Positions 38,142 through 47,130 of a stretch of 64,000 nucleotides of DNA are shown piece after piece. The DNA comes from CAYYJS01 sp964472315 (GTDB lineage Bacteria > Verrucomicrobiota > Kiritimatiellia > UBA8416), in assembly GCA_964472315.1 (NCBI GenBank), contig CAYYJS010000005.1, positions 34,462 through 98,461 on the forward strand. Reading direction: 5' to 3'. Under the pieces are notes generated by a model, which saw only the letters and a list, made by a program, of their open reading frames with translations, was not told the origin of the DNA and did no database searches. Both the position numbers and the translations under genes were made by a program. Within the stretch, counting starts at the first letter, position 1. Every line of letters begins with the position of its first letter.

Positions 38142-38281
38142 CCGCGCCTCCGGTTATGTCTCCACGTGTCGGCACGCTATCACACGCCCATCGCGCAATC
38201 CAGCACCGAGCGCATGCCCCTGACGCCCGTCCGCGATGGGCCGCATGACCCGCACAAACCCGGCCCGCGGAACCCCGCGGA

Positions 38282-38863
38282 TCACAGCTTCCGGATGACC
38301 GAACGAACCACACCGCCGATCTCCAACGTGTTCGTGGGGCGTATCGTCGCGTACTTCGCGTTGGCCGGCTCCAACCGTACGCCGCCACGGTCCCGCATGT
38401 AGAACTTCAGCGTCCACTCGCCGTCCACGCAGGCAACCACAATGTCGCCGCTCTTCGGCGTGCGACCCTTCTCCACCAGCACCATGTCATCCGGCAGAAT
38501 CCCCGCATCCACCATGGAATCCCCCGTGACCTTGAGCATGTACGTGGACTCGGGCCGCTCGATCAGGTACTCGTCCAGACTGAGCGTGTCAACCAGTTCC
38601 TCCTCCGCGGGCGAGGGGAAACCCGCCTGCACCGCACCCAGAAGCCGGGTGCTGCCCGTCAGCTTGCCGGTGCACGCGACCTTGCCGCGCGCTTTCGTCA
38701 GATAGCCCATGTCCACAAGCTTGTTCACCAGACGAAAGACCGCGTGCTTGGAGCGGTAGCCGAACAACTCGAGCATCTCGCTGTAACTCGGCGCCCTCCG
38801 CTCACGGGCCTGAAAACCCCGCAGACTGCGCAACCGAACGCCCACATCCGTCTCTCGTGGCAT
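38282..38863 (-). CDS. lexA: LexA repressor
   Basis: SOS repressor and self-cleaving S24 peptidase. The 193-residue product has a winged-helix N-terminus (APSYSEMLELFGYRSKHAVF), the Ala-Gly cleavage site at A80-G81 (GAVQAGFPS), catalytic S116 (TGDSMVDAGI) and K153 (TLKFYMR). Spacing of site, Ser and Lys equals that of E. coli LexA (84/119/156). The HTH is less canonical than in E. coli, which suits a different operator. Its own promoter contains a palindrome (38895-38907). Confidence 0.93.
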   Translation of the reverse strand: MPRETDVGVRLRSLRGFQARERRAPSYSEMLELFGYRSKHAVFRLVNKLVDMGYLTKARGKVACTGKLTGSTRLLGAVQAGFPSPAEEELVDTLSLDEYLIERPESTYMLKVTGDSMVDAGILPDDMVLVEKGRTPKSGDIVVACVDGEWTLKFYMRDRGGVRLEPANAKYATIRPTNTLEIGGVVRSVIRKL

Positions 38864-38886
38864 CGCTATCCCTCCATGTGCGGGCC

Positions 38887-38915
38887 ATGCTAGAGAAACG
38901 ATCGTTCACCGTCAA
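38887..38915 (-). promoter_or_regulatory. lexA promoter
   Basis: Minus-strand TTGACG (38910-38915), a 17-base spacer and TAGCAT (38887-38892), with the ATG 24 bases after the -10. The spacer holds the candidate LexA box. Confidence 0.6.
38895..38907 (-). promoter_or_regulatory. Candidate LexA operator (SOS box)
   Basis: GAACGATCGTTTC on the minus strand, whose core AACGATCGTT is a perfect 10-bp palindrome, lies inside the spacer of the lexA promoter, where binding would block RNA polymerase. It resembles the Gram-positive GAAC-N4-GTTC box, with one mismatch. Direct evidence is position and symmetry only. Confidence 0.6.
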
Positions 38916-38924
38916 GCCTGCCGG

Positions 38925-40037
38925 CTAGACGACGTCGTAGACGAGCAGCCGGCAGTCGAGCGGACCGTTCCGCAGCGGCGCTTCGATCACGGGTTGCAGC
39001 GACATGACACGCCGATACTCGGGCATCGCCGTGATCAACGCCACGCGACACCCGTGCATCCGGCACAAAGCCGCGGTGGCCATGCGGCAGAACCGCGAAT
39101 CCGCCTCCAACCGCTCGTCATACGGCGGGTTCATGATCACGAAGCGCCGCACGCCATCGGCCTCCCAGTCGCCAATCCCGCGTTGCTTGAACGCCGCCTT
39201 CACACCGGCCCGGCGCGCATTCGCCCGCGCGATGTCCAGCATCCGGTCATCGACGTCCGCCGCCTGGATACGCACCGTCGGCGGCCGGATCGCCTGCCGC
39301 GCCACCCCACGCAGCGTCCGCATGACGTCACGCGCCGTATCGTCGAACCCCGCCCACCGCTCGAAGCCGAAACGCTCGCGCAACAGCCCCGGCGCCACAT
39401 GGCCGGCCCACAACGCCGCCTCTATCGGAATCGTGCCCGACCCGCACATCGGGTCCAGCAACTCCACCTGCCCGGACCACCCCGCCATGCGTAGAATCGC
39501 CGCCGCCAGCGTCTCGCGCAACGGCGCCTCTCCGGCTTCGGTGCGGTAGCCGCGCTGCGACAACGGCACGCCCGCAAGGTCCAGATAGAGCGTCCCCCGC
39601 TCGCCGGCAATCCGCACAAAGAACCGCACATCCGGATCGTCGCGGTCGACGGACGGACGCCGTCCCGTCGCCGCACGCACGCGATCGACCACCGCATCCT
39701 TGACCACCAGCGCCACCATCCCCGAGTGGCTGAAGGTCCGGTTGCCGTCACAGACACTGCCAACCGCGATCGTCTGGCGCTGCGTCACGAACGGCTGCCA
39801 CTCCGCCGCCGCCACCCCATCGTACAGCGCATCGCGCGATGTCACCGGAAACCGCGCCATCACGGCCATGATGCGCAGGGCGATCCGCGACTGCAAACAC
39901 GCGCGCCACGCATCCGGCCAGTCGCCAAGGAAGGGGATGCCGCCACTGTGGAATCGTACGCCCTTCAAACCCAACTCGCGCAATTCGTCGTGCAGCGCCC
40001 GCTCCGTCCCCGGACTCGCCGTCGCAAAAAACTCCAT
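38925..40037 (-). CDS. RlmL-like rRNA/N6-adenine-type methyltransferase with THUMP domain
   Basis: A 370-residue enzyme of the YcbY/RlmL N-terminal family that methylates guanine in 23S rRNA in E. coli. It has an N-terminal ferredoxin-like/THUMP part (MEFFATASPGTERALHDELR ... AVGSVCDGNRTFSHSGMVAL), then an SAM-binding fold with LLDPMCGSGTIPIEAALWAG and the catalytic NPPYDERL. Only the first half of E. coli RlmKL is present. ATG at 40037 follows AAGGGGATG; the in-frame start at 40091 is less likely. The target nucleotide is inferred, not shown. Confidence 0.88.
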   Translation of the reverse strand: MEFFATASPGTERALHDELRELGLKGVRFHSGGIPFLGDWPDAWRACLQSRIALRIMAVMARFPVTSRDALYDGVAAAEWQPFVTQRQTIAVGSVCDGNRTFSHSGMVALVVKDAVVDRVRAATGRRPSVDRDDPDVRFFVRIAGERGTLYLDLAGVPLSQRGYRTEAGEAPLRETLAAAILRMAGWSGQVELLDPMCGSGTIPIEAALWAGHVAPGLLRERFGFERWAGFDDTARDVMRTLRGVARQAIRPPTVRIQAADVDDRMLDIARANARRAGVKAAFKQRGIGDWEADGVRRFVIMNPPYDERLEADSRFCRMATAALCRMHGCRVALITAMPEYRRVMSLQPVIEAPLRNGPLDCRLLVYDVV

Positions 40038-40109
40038 GCGCCCATCCCCTTCCGATGCTCTCTCTGGACTCCCCGCGCCCGCTTCCCGCACGAATCGGGG
40101 CGCGGGCGG

Positions 40110-40367
40110 TCACCGACCCATGCGCGTCCGCAATTTCCGCAACACCTGCAACTCATGGTTGCCGTCCGTCTGCCCACGCTGCCCGCGCCGGACCAGCGCA
40201 TCCTCAAGTTTCGTCCAATCCTCGGACGTCGGCGGGGAGTCGTAGTCCCAGCGCTCGGCATCGCTGCGCTTGAACTGCCACTTGATGTCACGCCTCGAGA
40301 CCGCCACGCGTACGTCGCGCTTCACACCCTCCGGCAGTTTGTCGGTCCAACAGATCTGTCGCCTCAC
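40110..40367 (-). CDS. Hypothetical 85-residue protein
   Basis: I do not recognise the family. The product is basic and hydrophilic, with VKRDVRVAVSRRDIKWQFKR followed by SDAERWDYDSPPTSEDWTKL, which looks like a small alpha/beta domain. I chose the GTG at 40367, with GAGGAGG eight bases upstream; the frame is open further but lacks a better start. It is divergent from the histidine kinase at 40474 and codirectional with the RlmL-like gene. Confidence 0.65.
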   Translation of the reverse strand: MRRQICWTDKLPEGVKRDVRVAVSRRDIKWQFKRSDAERWDYDSPPTSEDWTKLEDALVRRGQRGQTDGNHELQVLRKLRTRMGR

Positions 40368-40434
40368 GTCCCGATCCTCCTCATGGCGCCTTGTCTTACC
40401 AGAACCGCCGGACGGCGGCGACACCGGAATACTT

Positions 40435-40463
40435 TTGACGACTCGGCCGCACGCGCGTAGCCT
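40435..40463 (+). promoter_or_regulatory. Possible promoter of histidine kinase gene
   Basis: TTGACG (40435-40440), 17 bases, TAGCCT (40458-40463). The expected start site is only a few bases before the ATG at 40474, which would give an almost leaderless message. Confidence 0.4.
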
Positions 40464-40473
40464 TGGGACAGGT

Positions 40474-41226
40474 ATGAGCGGGAACCGCACCTCGCAGTTG
40501 GCGCACCAGGCTGAGCAAATCCGCCGCACCGAAGTGCTCACGCGCTTCGTCCACGGACTCTCGCACGATTACAACAACCTGCTTGCGGCCATCATGAACA
40601 ACGCGGCAACCCTCGGTTGCGGGCTGCCTCCCGATAGCCCCCTGCGCCCCGCCCTGAACCGCCTGACGCAGGCCGCGAGGATCGCCACCGATCTCACCGG
40701 CCGGATTCAGGCATATACCGAAACGAGTACGGCCCCCTTCGAGCCGCTGTCGCTGTCAATCCTCGTTGGACGGTTGCTACCCGCCCTTCAAGCCGAGGTC
40801 CTCCCCCCGGCCGCGCTGCGGCTGGAGGCGGATCCCGACCTCCCGATGATCCCCCTGGCACGGCAACTCGTGGAATGCGCCTTGCGGAACCTGGTGACAA
40901 ACGCCGTCGAGGCGATGGCGGGAGAGCCCGGCACCGTCACCGTACGCACCGAGTCGGTCGACGGTCAGGCCGTGGACCCCCGCGACTGCCTGCTGGTGGA
41001 GAACCTGCGCCCGACACGCTACTCCGTGCTGGGTGTCGGAAACGACATCGGCCCCGCTCTGACCGACACCCTCCGGGAACACATGTTCGAGCCCTATTTC
41101 TCGACACGCATACGCGGCCCAGGACTCGGCCTCTGCGCCGTCCTCGGCATGGCTCGAACCCACCGCGCCGTCATCCACCTGCCCCCGCACGCAACCGGAT
41201 GCACGGTCCGCATCCTGTTCCCCTGA
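40474..41226 (+). CDS. Soluble histidine kinase (NtrB-like)
   Basis: A 250-residue kinase core without sensor or membrane segments. The H-box is FVHGLSHDYNNLLAAIMNNA (H31), resembling the HDFNN H-box of hybrid PAS kinases. The ATPase has an N-box (ALRNLVTNAVEAM), F-box (MFEPYFSTR) and G2 (GPGLGLCAVLGMART). The G1 box is degenerate (GVGNDIGPAL, without the usual DxGxG), which could lower ATP binding. The start at 40474 removes an arginine-rich upstream stretch that overlaps the divergent gene. Confidence 0.85.
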   Translation: MSGNRTSQLAHQAEQIRRTEVLTRFVHGLSHDYNNLLAAIMNNAATLGCGLPPDSPLRPALNRLTQAARIATDLTGRIQAYTETSTAPFEPLSLSILVGRLLPALQAEVLPPAALRLEADPDLPMIPLARQLVECALRNLVTNAVEAMAGEPGTVTVRTESVDGQAVDPRDCLLVENLRPTRYSVLGVGNDIGPALTDTLREHMFEPYFSTRIRGPGLGLCAVLGMARTHRAVIHLPPHATGCTVRILFP

Positions 41227-41305
41227 CCGATGGCCGCCCCCACGCCCGGTAGGCAAACATCCCGTGCCGCCATCGTGCGAATGGCGAGTTGCGGAACGCC
41301 CGGAG

Positions 41306-41335
41306 TTGACACCGGTGCCGTTTCTGGAGTTGAAT
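41306..41335 (+). promoter_or_regulatory. Possible manA promoter
   Basis: TTGACA (41306-41311), 18 bases, TTGAAT (41330-41335), immediately before the ATG at 41341. The -35 is perfect and the -10 is weak; the message would be leaderless or nearly so. Confidence 0.3.
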
Positions 41336-41340
41336 GCCGC

Positions 41341-42384
41341 ATGCACTCGCACGGACACGGTCTTGACACGCCATCGGACGGCGGGACGCCATTTGTTCCC
41401 TATCCGATCCTGCTGCATCCGACGTATCGGGATTACATCTGGGGCGGATCGCGCATCGCCACCAAGTACGGCCGCACGGTGCCGCTCGATCGCTGCGCGG
41501 AGTCTTGGGAGATATCGGATCGCGCCGAAGGCATGGGCGTTGTCATCAACGGCGTCTATACCGGCTGGCCCCTGGCATCGCTCGTCGCCGCGTTCGGGCG
41601 CGAACTCGTCGGCGCCGAATACCGCGAGGGCGGCTTCCCGCTGCTCGTGAAGCTGATCGACGCACACGACGATCTCAGCGTCCAGGTGCACCCCGGCAAT
41701 ACCAGCGCGGCCCTCACCGGCGGCGAACCCAAGACGGAGATGTGGTTCGTGCTCGATGCGACACCGGGCGCGCGAATCCATGCCGGCATGAAGGCGGGCA
41801 CGACCCGCGAGTCGTTCCTCGCCGCGCTCCGGGCGCGCCGCCTCGACAGCGACGTCCTGGCCACCGTGCCGGCCGTCCCCGGACAGGCAGTCTTCGTACC
41901 CGGCGGACGCGTGCACGCCATCGGCGCGGGCTGTCTGCTGCTGGAAGTACAACAGAACTCCAACACCACCTATCGCGTATACGACTGGGACCGCGTCGGC
42001 GCCGACGGCAAACCGCGCGGACTGCATCTCGAACAGGCGCTGGCGGTCATCGACTGGGAACACGCCGGGCCGGAACTCGCAAGTCCGTCGCGCCTGGCCG
42101 CCGGCGACGGCTGGGAATGCCGGTCCCTGGTCCGCTGCCCCTATTTCAGCACGACAACCTGGCGCCTGACGGCGCCTCACGCATTCGAGACCGATGGTGA
42201 GAGCTTCCACGCACTGTTCGTCGTCGATGGGCACGGCGCGATTGAAGGCGGCGGCGTGTCGATAACGGTCGGTCCCGGCACATCCTGCCTGCTGCCGGCA
42301 GCGCTCGACGCCTACACGATCGCCCCGCACGGCGGAACCATGAACCTGGTCCGCATCGAGTGGATTTCCCGTCTTACCCACTGA
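41341..42384 (+). CDS. manA: Mannose-6-phosphate isomerase, class I
   Basis: Interconverts mannose 6-phosphate and fructose 6-phosphate, feeding GDP-mannose or glycolysis. The 347-residue cupin enzyme has the zinc ligands Q115 and H117 (LSVQVHPGN), E133 (KTEMWFVL) and H192 (VPGGRVHAIGAGCLLLEVQQ), as in short Bacillus-type enzymes. ATG at 41341 is chosen; the frame is open to 41230 but the added residues look non-homologous. It is close to the polysaccharide cluster but separated by a convergent gene. Confidence 0.9.
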   Translation: MHSHGHGLDTPSDGGTPFVPYPILLHPTYRDYIWGGSRIATKYGRTVPLDRCAESWEISDRAEGMGVVINGVYTGWPLASLVAAFGRELVGAEYREGGFPLLVKLIDAHDDLSVQVHPGNTSAALTGGEPKTEMWFVLDATPGARIHAGMKAGTTRESFLAALRARRLDSDVLATVPAVPGQAVFVPGGRVHAIGAGCLLLEVQQNSNTTYRVYDWDRVGADGKPRGLHLEQALAVIDWEHAGPELASPSRLAAGDGWECRSLVRCPYFSTTTWRLTAPHAFETDGESFHALFVVDGHGAIEGGGVSITVGPGTSCLLPAALDAYTIAPHGGTMNLVRIEWISRLTH

Positions 42385-42438
42385 TCCCGCTCGCGTGGCC
42401 TGGCTCTTCTCTCGTTTCACGCGTCGCCGCCCGACCCG

Positions 42439-43530
42439 CTATGGCGATCCGCGCGCGCCGTCGGACTGCTGCCGCGCTTCTCGGGCGGCCTCTTCGGCAA
42501 TGGCATCCGTGTACTCGGGATAGAGCCGCGGCATGCATTCACCGCAGATACCGTGCGAGAATCGTACGGTCGTGCTGCGTTTCACATAGGACTCCAACGA
42601 GATCCATTCGGGTTTGCCACCGGGAGTTGTCGGATCGACGCGAATCCGGCGGCAACTGGCACAGACCGGCAGCAACCCCTCGAGCTTCTGAACCCTGGCG
42701 AGCGTCGCCTCGAGTTCGTGGATCAGAGCCTCTTTCGCCGCTTCCGCCGCTTTCCGCCGAACGATCTCCTGCTGCGCCAGGCTCAACTCAGCCCGCACCG
42801 CGGCGACTTCCGTCAGGATCGCCAGAACGGGTCGGCTCTCGATGGGCACGCCGAGTCTCCGATTCTGCCAGTTCACATACAACAAAACGAGCGGACTGGC
42901 ACAGGCGGCCACGACAAAGCGGCTGAGAAGCGTGCCCTGCAGGATGCCCGCATAAGCCGGCGTCCCCGCGAAAGCCCCGGTTGCAAAGAGCAGCACGTCC
43001 AACCACATGACACCCAACAGCGTCAGAAACGAACGCAGCCAGAGCGGCACCCGCAACCAGCGCTTGCCGAGCAGTTCCCACGCCATGCCCAGAAAGACAA
43101 GATCGGCGATCGTGGCAACCACCGAGGCCGAATTGACCCGCAGGCTCGGCTCCGGCACGAGACTGATCGTGGCATGTCCGGCAAGGCGCATCTGCGCGTG
43201 CAGCACCGCGGCCACGACCGGAACCATGATGGAAACGCCGGCGACCGTGGAAATGGCGATGCGCGTGGCGCGCGGCCCATCGAAGACGTACACGACGAAT
43301 ACGCCCAGCAGCAACGCCGTGTAGAACACGGTCGAGCCGACCATGAAGGTGATGTCGCCGACCTGCACCAGCGCGCCGGCATCCGTCAGCCAGGACATGA
43401 TCGCCGTCAAGCCGCCCAGCAGTGCGTAGAAGTACGCCAAGCCCGCGACACGTCGCAAGGCGTGCGTCCACAGCACGAGAAAATAGACGACCATGGATTC
43501 GATGATGAGGATCGCCAGATCCGGTTGCAT
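42439..43530 (-). CDS. Seven-helix membrane sensor-like protein with CxxC-SHGIC-xxC tail
   Basis: A 363-residue protein of unknown function. The first 225 residues hold about seven hydrophobic helices. Residues about 243-286 are a coiled coil. The tail has C290/C293 (CASCRRIR), PEWISLESYV, and SHGICGEC with C329/C332, a four-cysteine module that I know from the ends of PAS, GGDEF and kinase proteins in delta-proteobacteria and PVC bacteria. It is probably a metal- or redox-responsive signalling module behind a membrane input domain. ATG at 43530 follows GAAAGGT; the open frame upstream looks non-coding. Confidence 0.75.
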   Translation of the reverse strand: MQPDLAILIIESMVVYFLVLWTHALRRVAGLAYFYALLGGLTAIMSWLTDAGALVQVGDITFMVGSTVFYTALLLGVFVVYVFDGPRATRIAISTVAGVSIMVPVVAAVLHAQMRLAGHATISLVPEPSLRVNSASVVATIADLVFLGMAWELLGKRWLRVPLWLRSFLTLLGVMWLDVLLFATGAFAGTPAYAGILQGTLLSRFVVAACASPLVLLYVNWQNRRLGVPIESRPVLAILTEVAAVRAELSLAQQEIVRRKAAEAAKEALIHELEATLARVQKLEGLLPVCASCRRIRVDPTTPGGKPEWISLESYVKRSTTVRFSHGICGECMPRLYPEYTDAIAEEAAREARQQSDGARGSP

Positions 43531-43716
43531 ACCTTTCGCCCTCGTCCGAACAGTATCGCCCGTCTCGATGAGGGCGTCAAGGTCCGCCGCCCGTCTTGAC
43601 CGTTCTTCGGTCTTTCCGGTAACGTGTACCGATATGAAGACCGGAGCGAATGGATATGCGCTGCATAATCCGCGGGGACGGAGTCCGTCCGGCGCCCGAA
43701 CAGCCCCGGGGTCTCG

Positions 43717-45156
43717 ATGAACCGGAGTGTCCCGGACATGACGTGCCGCATGGCGCGCGCGGCGCTTTTCGCAACGGTCTGTCTGCCCGTCCTGGCTGCG
43801 CCATGGTTCTTCGGCGCGTGGGAACAGTGGTGGTTCTGGTCGTTCCTCGCGACCATCGCCATCGGGTGTATCCTGTTCGGCGTCACACTGCTGACGAACC
43901 CCGCGCCCGGCCGTCACACACGAGCGCTCCACGTCGTCTGGATCGGCGCACTGCCGTTTCTGCTCTACCTTCTCGCGCGCAGTCTGCAGGTGCCGGTGGC
44001 CATGGCCGCGCACAGGGCCGTCCTCCTGCACGTCTCCGGCTGGCTTGTCGCCGGCATCGTCGCATTCGGGCTTACATCGCGCCAGCGTCGCGTCCTGTCG
44101 CTGCTCCTGGGCGTGGACCTGGTCTGCCTCGGACTCTACGGCCTCGTCAATCACGCCATCACGGGCAGCCGCCTCGTCATGTGGGCGCGGGGATTCGAAC
44201 AGTACTACCTCGATCACCGCGCCTGCGGGAGCTATTACTGCCCCAACCACTTCGCGGGAGTCATGGAGCTGCTGCTGGCCCTCGCCGCCGCCGGATTGCT
44301 CGCCCGCCACAACCGCGGTATCGCGCGAACCGCCTGCGCGCTCGCGGCGCTTCTGGCCCTGGTCGCCATCGTACTCAGCAAGTCACGGGGCGGCATGCTG
44401 ACGGCCGCGGTACTGTTCCCGTGCGCCGCCGTCTGGGGACTGCGGCAACTGCCGCCGGCGGCTCGATGGAGCTGGCGCGCCATCGCCATATCGGTGTGCG
44501 GCCTCGCGATCGTGACGTTCTGTCACATCGATTCCGTCTACCGCGATCGTTTCACGCAGTACATCGGCACACGCCAGAGCCAACTCGACGTTCGGGCGCA
44601 GGTGCGACACTTCCTGACCGAGCGCTTTCCCGAAACGTCGCGCGGCCGCATGTTCGGCGGCGCCATCCGCGCCTGGAAGACCGCCCCCTGGACCGGCATC
44701 GGTCCCGGCATGCATGCCGTCGTCTGGCCACATGTGGCCGCCACCCCCGACGGCAACCGCGAACTGGGTGTCTGGCCGCGGCGCAGTAATGAGGAGTTCT
44801 TCTCCTTCGAGGTGCACAACGACTGGTTGCAGTTGTTGGAGGAGACCGGCATCCTCGGTCTGACGCTGTTCGCCATACCGTGCCTGCTGCTCTTGCGGTT
44901 GCTGGCGCACGGACTGGCCTTGGAGCACCGTTCCTGGCGCCAGCACAACTGGTACCGCACATCGTTCCGGTGTCCGCCCGTGACGCTGACCGGACTGTTG
45001 GCATTCGCCGCCATGGCTTTTCACTCGCTTGGCGATTTTAACCTCCAGATGCCGGCAACGGTCTGGTTGCTGGCGGCCATCTGCGCACTGGCGGCCGCCG
45101 GCTGCACCACCGACGCGGAACGAACGGACCGATATGCCGATCTTCATCACCAGTGA
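43717..45156 (+). CDS. O-antigen ligase-like membrane protein (Wzy_C family)
   Basis: A 479-residue protein with about ten membrane spans. A large periplasmic loop carries GGAIRAWKTAPWTGIGPGMH and VHNDWLQLLEETGILGL, typical of WaaL/Wzy-type ligases and polymerases, which join undecaprenyl-linked glycans or attach them to an acceptor. It is the first gene of the polysaccharide operon. It overlaps the next gene by 23 bp. Ligase and polymerase activities cannot be told apart from sequence. Confidence 0.85.
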   Translation: MNRSVPDMTCRMARAALFATVCLPVLAAPWFFGAWEQWWFWSFLATIAIGCILFGVTLLTNPAPGRHTRALHVVWIGALPFLLYLLARSLQVPVAMAAHRAVLLHVSGWLVAGIVAFGLTSRQRRVLSLLLGVDLVCLGLYGLVNHAITGSRLVMWARGFEQYYLDHRACGSYYCPNHFAGVMELLLALAAAGLLARHNRGIARTACALAALLALVAIVLSKSRGGMLTAAVLFPCAAVWGLRQLPPAARWSWRAIAISVCGLAIVTFCHIDSVYRDRFTQYIGTRQSQLDVRAQVRHFLTERFPETSRGRMFGGAIRAWKTAPWTGIGPGMHAVVWPHVAATPDGNRELGVWPRRSNEEFFSFEVHNDWLQLLEETGILGLTLFAIPCLLLLRLLAHGLALEHRSWRQHNWYRTSFRCPPVTLTGLLAFAAMAFHSLGDFNLQMPATVWLLAAICALAAAGCTTDAERTDRYADLHHQ

Positions 45157-45811
45157 CCTCCACCTCGGATCGCGTCACGCCGATATCGCCGCCTTTAACC
45201 GTTTCCTCGACCAACTCCCGTCGGACGCCACCCTCGTACTCAACGGGGATACCGTAAACCACCGGTACGGCGAGGACAATCTGGTCGGATTGCACGCCGC
45301 GACGCTCAAACGGCTCGTCGCCGAATCCGCGCGCCGACGCATCGTCTGGATCCTCGGCAACAACGACTTGCACGTATCGCAACGGGACATGGGGCGTATC
45401 GAATTCCGGCCCGACTTCGCCATCGGCTCGCTCCACGTCGAGCATGGCCACCGCTTCGATCACATCATGCCGCGCGTCCGCCCTTGCCTGTTTCTCGCCA
45501 AACGCGCCTACGATCTGTTCGAAGCGCTCTCCGGCAGCCGCTGCCATATCGCCTCGCGCATCAAGTTTCTCAACGGCTTGTACCACGTTCTGACCCAACA
45601 CGTGGCCCGACATGCCGTCGCCTATGCCCATGCGCACGGCTTCAGCACCATGACGTGCGGACATACCCACTACCCGGAAGACCGCGTCATCGATGGCGTG
45701 CGCTACATCAACACCGGGGCATGGACCGAACCGGGCAATACGGTCGTCGCCGCCGACGACGACGGCGGCATACGGGTCGTACCCGCGACCGGGCCTCATG
45801 CACAACCATGA
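45134..45811 (+). CDS. Metallophosphoesterase, LpxH-like
   Basis: A 225-residue calcineurin-fold phosphoesterase. Metal ligands are D8 and H10 (SDLHLG), D39 (LNGDTVN), N77 (LGNNDLH), H104/H106 region (VEHGHRFD) and H177/H179 (CGHTHYP). Overall size and DLHLG start resemble UDP-2,3-diacylglucosamine hydrolase LpxH, but GNND replaces the usual GNRD. A role in lipid A or lipid-linked glycan processing fits the neighbours, but other phosphoesterase substrates are possible. ATG at 45134 lies within the end of the ligase gene. Confidence 0.8.
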   Translation: MPIFITSDLHLGSRHADIAAFNRFLDQLPSDATLVLNGDTVNHRYGEDNLVGLHAATLKRLVAESARRRIVWILGNNDLHVSQRDMGRIEFRPDFAIGSLHVEHGHRFDHIMPRVRPCLFLAKRAYDLFEALSGSRCHIASRIKFLNGLYHVLTQHVARHAVAYAHAHGFSTMTCGHTHYPEDRVIDGVRYINTGAWTEPGNTVVAADDDGGIRVVPATGPHAQP

Positions 45812-47130
45812 CTACCCCCGCAACCCACACCCGCCTGACCGCGAACATGGCCGCGGGCATTGCGGCGCATGTCGTCAACATCGTCCTCTTCATGGCGATG
45901 TACCCGGTCTATCTGCACTACCTCGGCTACGCAAGGTACGGCGTCTGGTTGGCGCTGGGCACGGTCGTCGCGTTCGCCCAGCTCGGCGAACTCGGCATCG
46001 GCGCGGCCGTTGCCAAGCTCGTGGCCGAAAGCCACGGCCGCGGGAACGACGCGACGGATGTCCCTGCCTGTTTCGCGGCGGCCGTATTGCTGATGGCGAC
46101 ATCGGGTTCGGCGATCATGCTGCTTGTTCTGCTGGCGCGAACGCCTCTGCTGTCGCTGTTCGCATTCGCGCCTGACGCCCTGCAGGCAGCCGAGCGCATC
46201 TTCCCGGCCATCGCCGGACTCTCGCTGCTCGCTATCGTTTCCCAGCCGTTTCCCGCGCTGCTCGAGGGCTTGGGACGTATCGACCTGGCACACGGCATTC
46301 GCACCGGCGGACGTCTCGCCGGGTTTGCGTGTACCGTCGCGATGCTTGCCGCCGGATACGGCTTGTCGGCGCTGGTCGCCGGCAACACGGTCGCCTTCCT
46401 CGCCATCTGCGCGTCGAGCCTCGTCGCCGCCGCGCGCCTGACCCCCTACCCCCTGCTCGCCCGGCCCGTCTTCGAACGGACCACGCTCGCGCGCATGCTG
46501 CACTTCGGCGCCGGTCTGACAGCCGGGCGCGTGGCCGGAATGCTGGTTGATCCATTCAATCGGATCATGCTCACGCGCTTCGCCGGCGTCGATACGGTGC
46601 CGGTTTACGACATCGCCTTCCGCGGTTGCCAGACGCTGCGGGCCTTCGCGGACATGAGCCTGCGCGCCCTGCTCCCCGAAGCCAGCCGGCTGCATGCGCT
46701 CGGCTCAGTCGCGGCCCGCGCGACGCTGCGGGCGATCTTCCGTCGGTACACCGCCGTGCTTCTGGCCATCGCGGTCGGCGTTGGCGTTCCTCTGGCGGCC
46801 GCCGCGCATCCGCTGCTCGCGCTGTGGCTGCGCGGAGACCTTCACCCGACACAGCCCGCCATCTTCCGCATCATTCTCGCCGGCACCTGCGTTTCGATGG
46901 TGAGTATCCCCGCATACAACATCGCGCTGGGAATCGGCGATGTGCGACGGCCACTCCTGAGTCACGTCATCCAGGCCGTCGGTAATGCGATCTGCCTTGC
47001 GCTCTGCGCGTACGCCCTGCCTCGCCTGACCCCATCGGTCGCGGGTTGGTGCCTGCTGGCGGCATGGTCCGCCGCCGCCGCGTACATCATTGCCGCGACA
47101 CACCACCAGATCAGGGAGCCCGCCCGATGA
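45808..47130 (+). CDS. Wzx-like polysaccharide flippase (MOP superfamily)
   Basis: A 440-residue integral membrane protein with 12-14 predicted helices. The start TANMAAGIAAHVVNIVLFMA and YLGYARYGVWLALGTVVAFA followed by LGELGIGAAVAKL match polysaccharide exporters of the MOP superfamily. It probably flips undecaprenyl-linked repeat units across the inner membrane. The start codon overlaps the previous stop as ATGA. Confidence 0.87.
   Translation: MTTPATHTRLTANMAAGIAAHVVNIVLFMAMYPVYLHYLGYARYGVWLALGTVVAFAQLGELGIGAAVAKLVAESHGRGNDATDVPACFAAAVLLMATSGSAIMLLVLLARTPLLSLFAFAPDALQAAERIFPAIAGLSLLAIVSQPFPALLEGLGRIDLAHGIRTGGRLAGFACTVAMLAAGYGLSALVAGNTVAFLAICASSLVAAARLTPYPLLARPVFERTTLARMLHFGAGLTAGRVAGMLVDPFNRIMLTRFAGVDTVPVYDIAFRGCQTLRAFADMSLRALLPEASRLHALGSVAARATLRAIFRRYTAVLLAIAVGVGVPLAAAAHPLLALWLRGDLHPTQPAIFRIILAGTCVSMVSIPAYNIALGIGDVRRPLLSHVIQAVGNAICLALCAYALPRLTPSVAGWCLLAAWSAAAAYIIAATHHQIREPAR

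Noticed and set aside
43531..44310. Open minus-strand frame extending the membrane sensor protein by about 260 residues
   Set aside because: The added sequence is low-complexity, antisense to the O-antigen ligase gene, and a good start exists at 43530.
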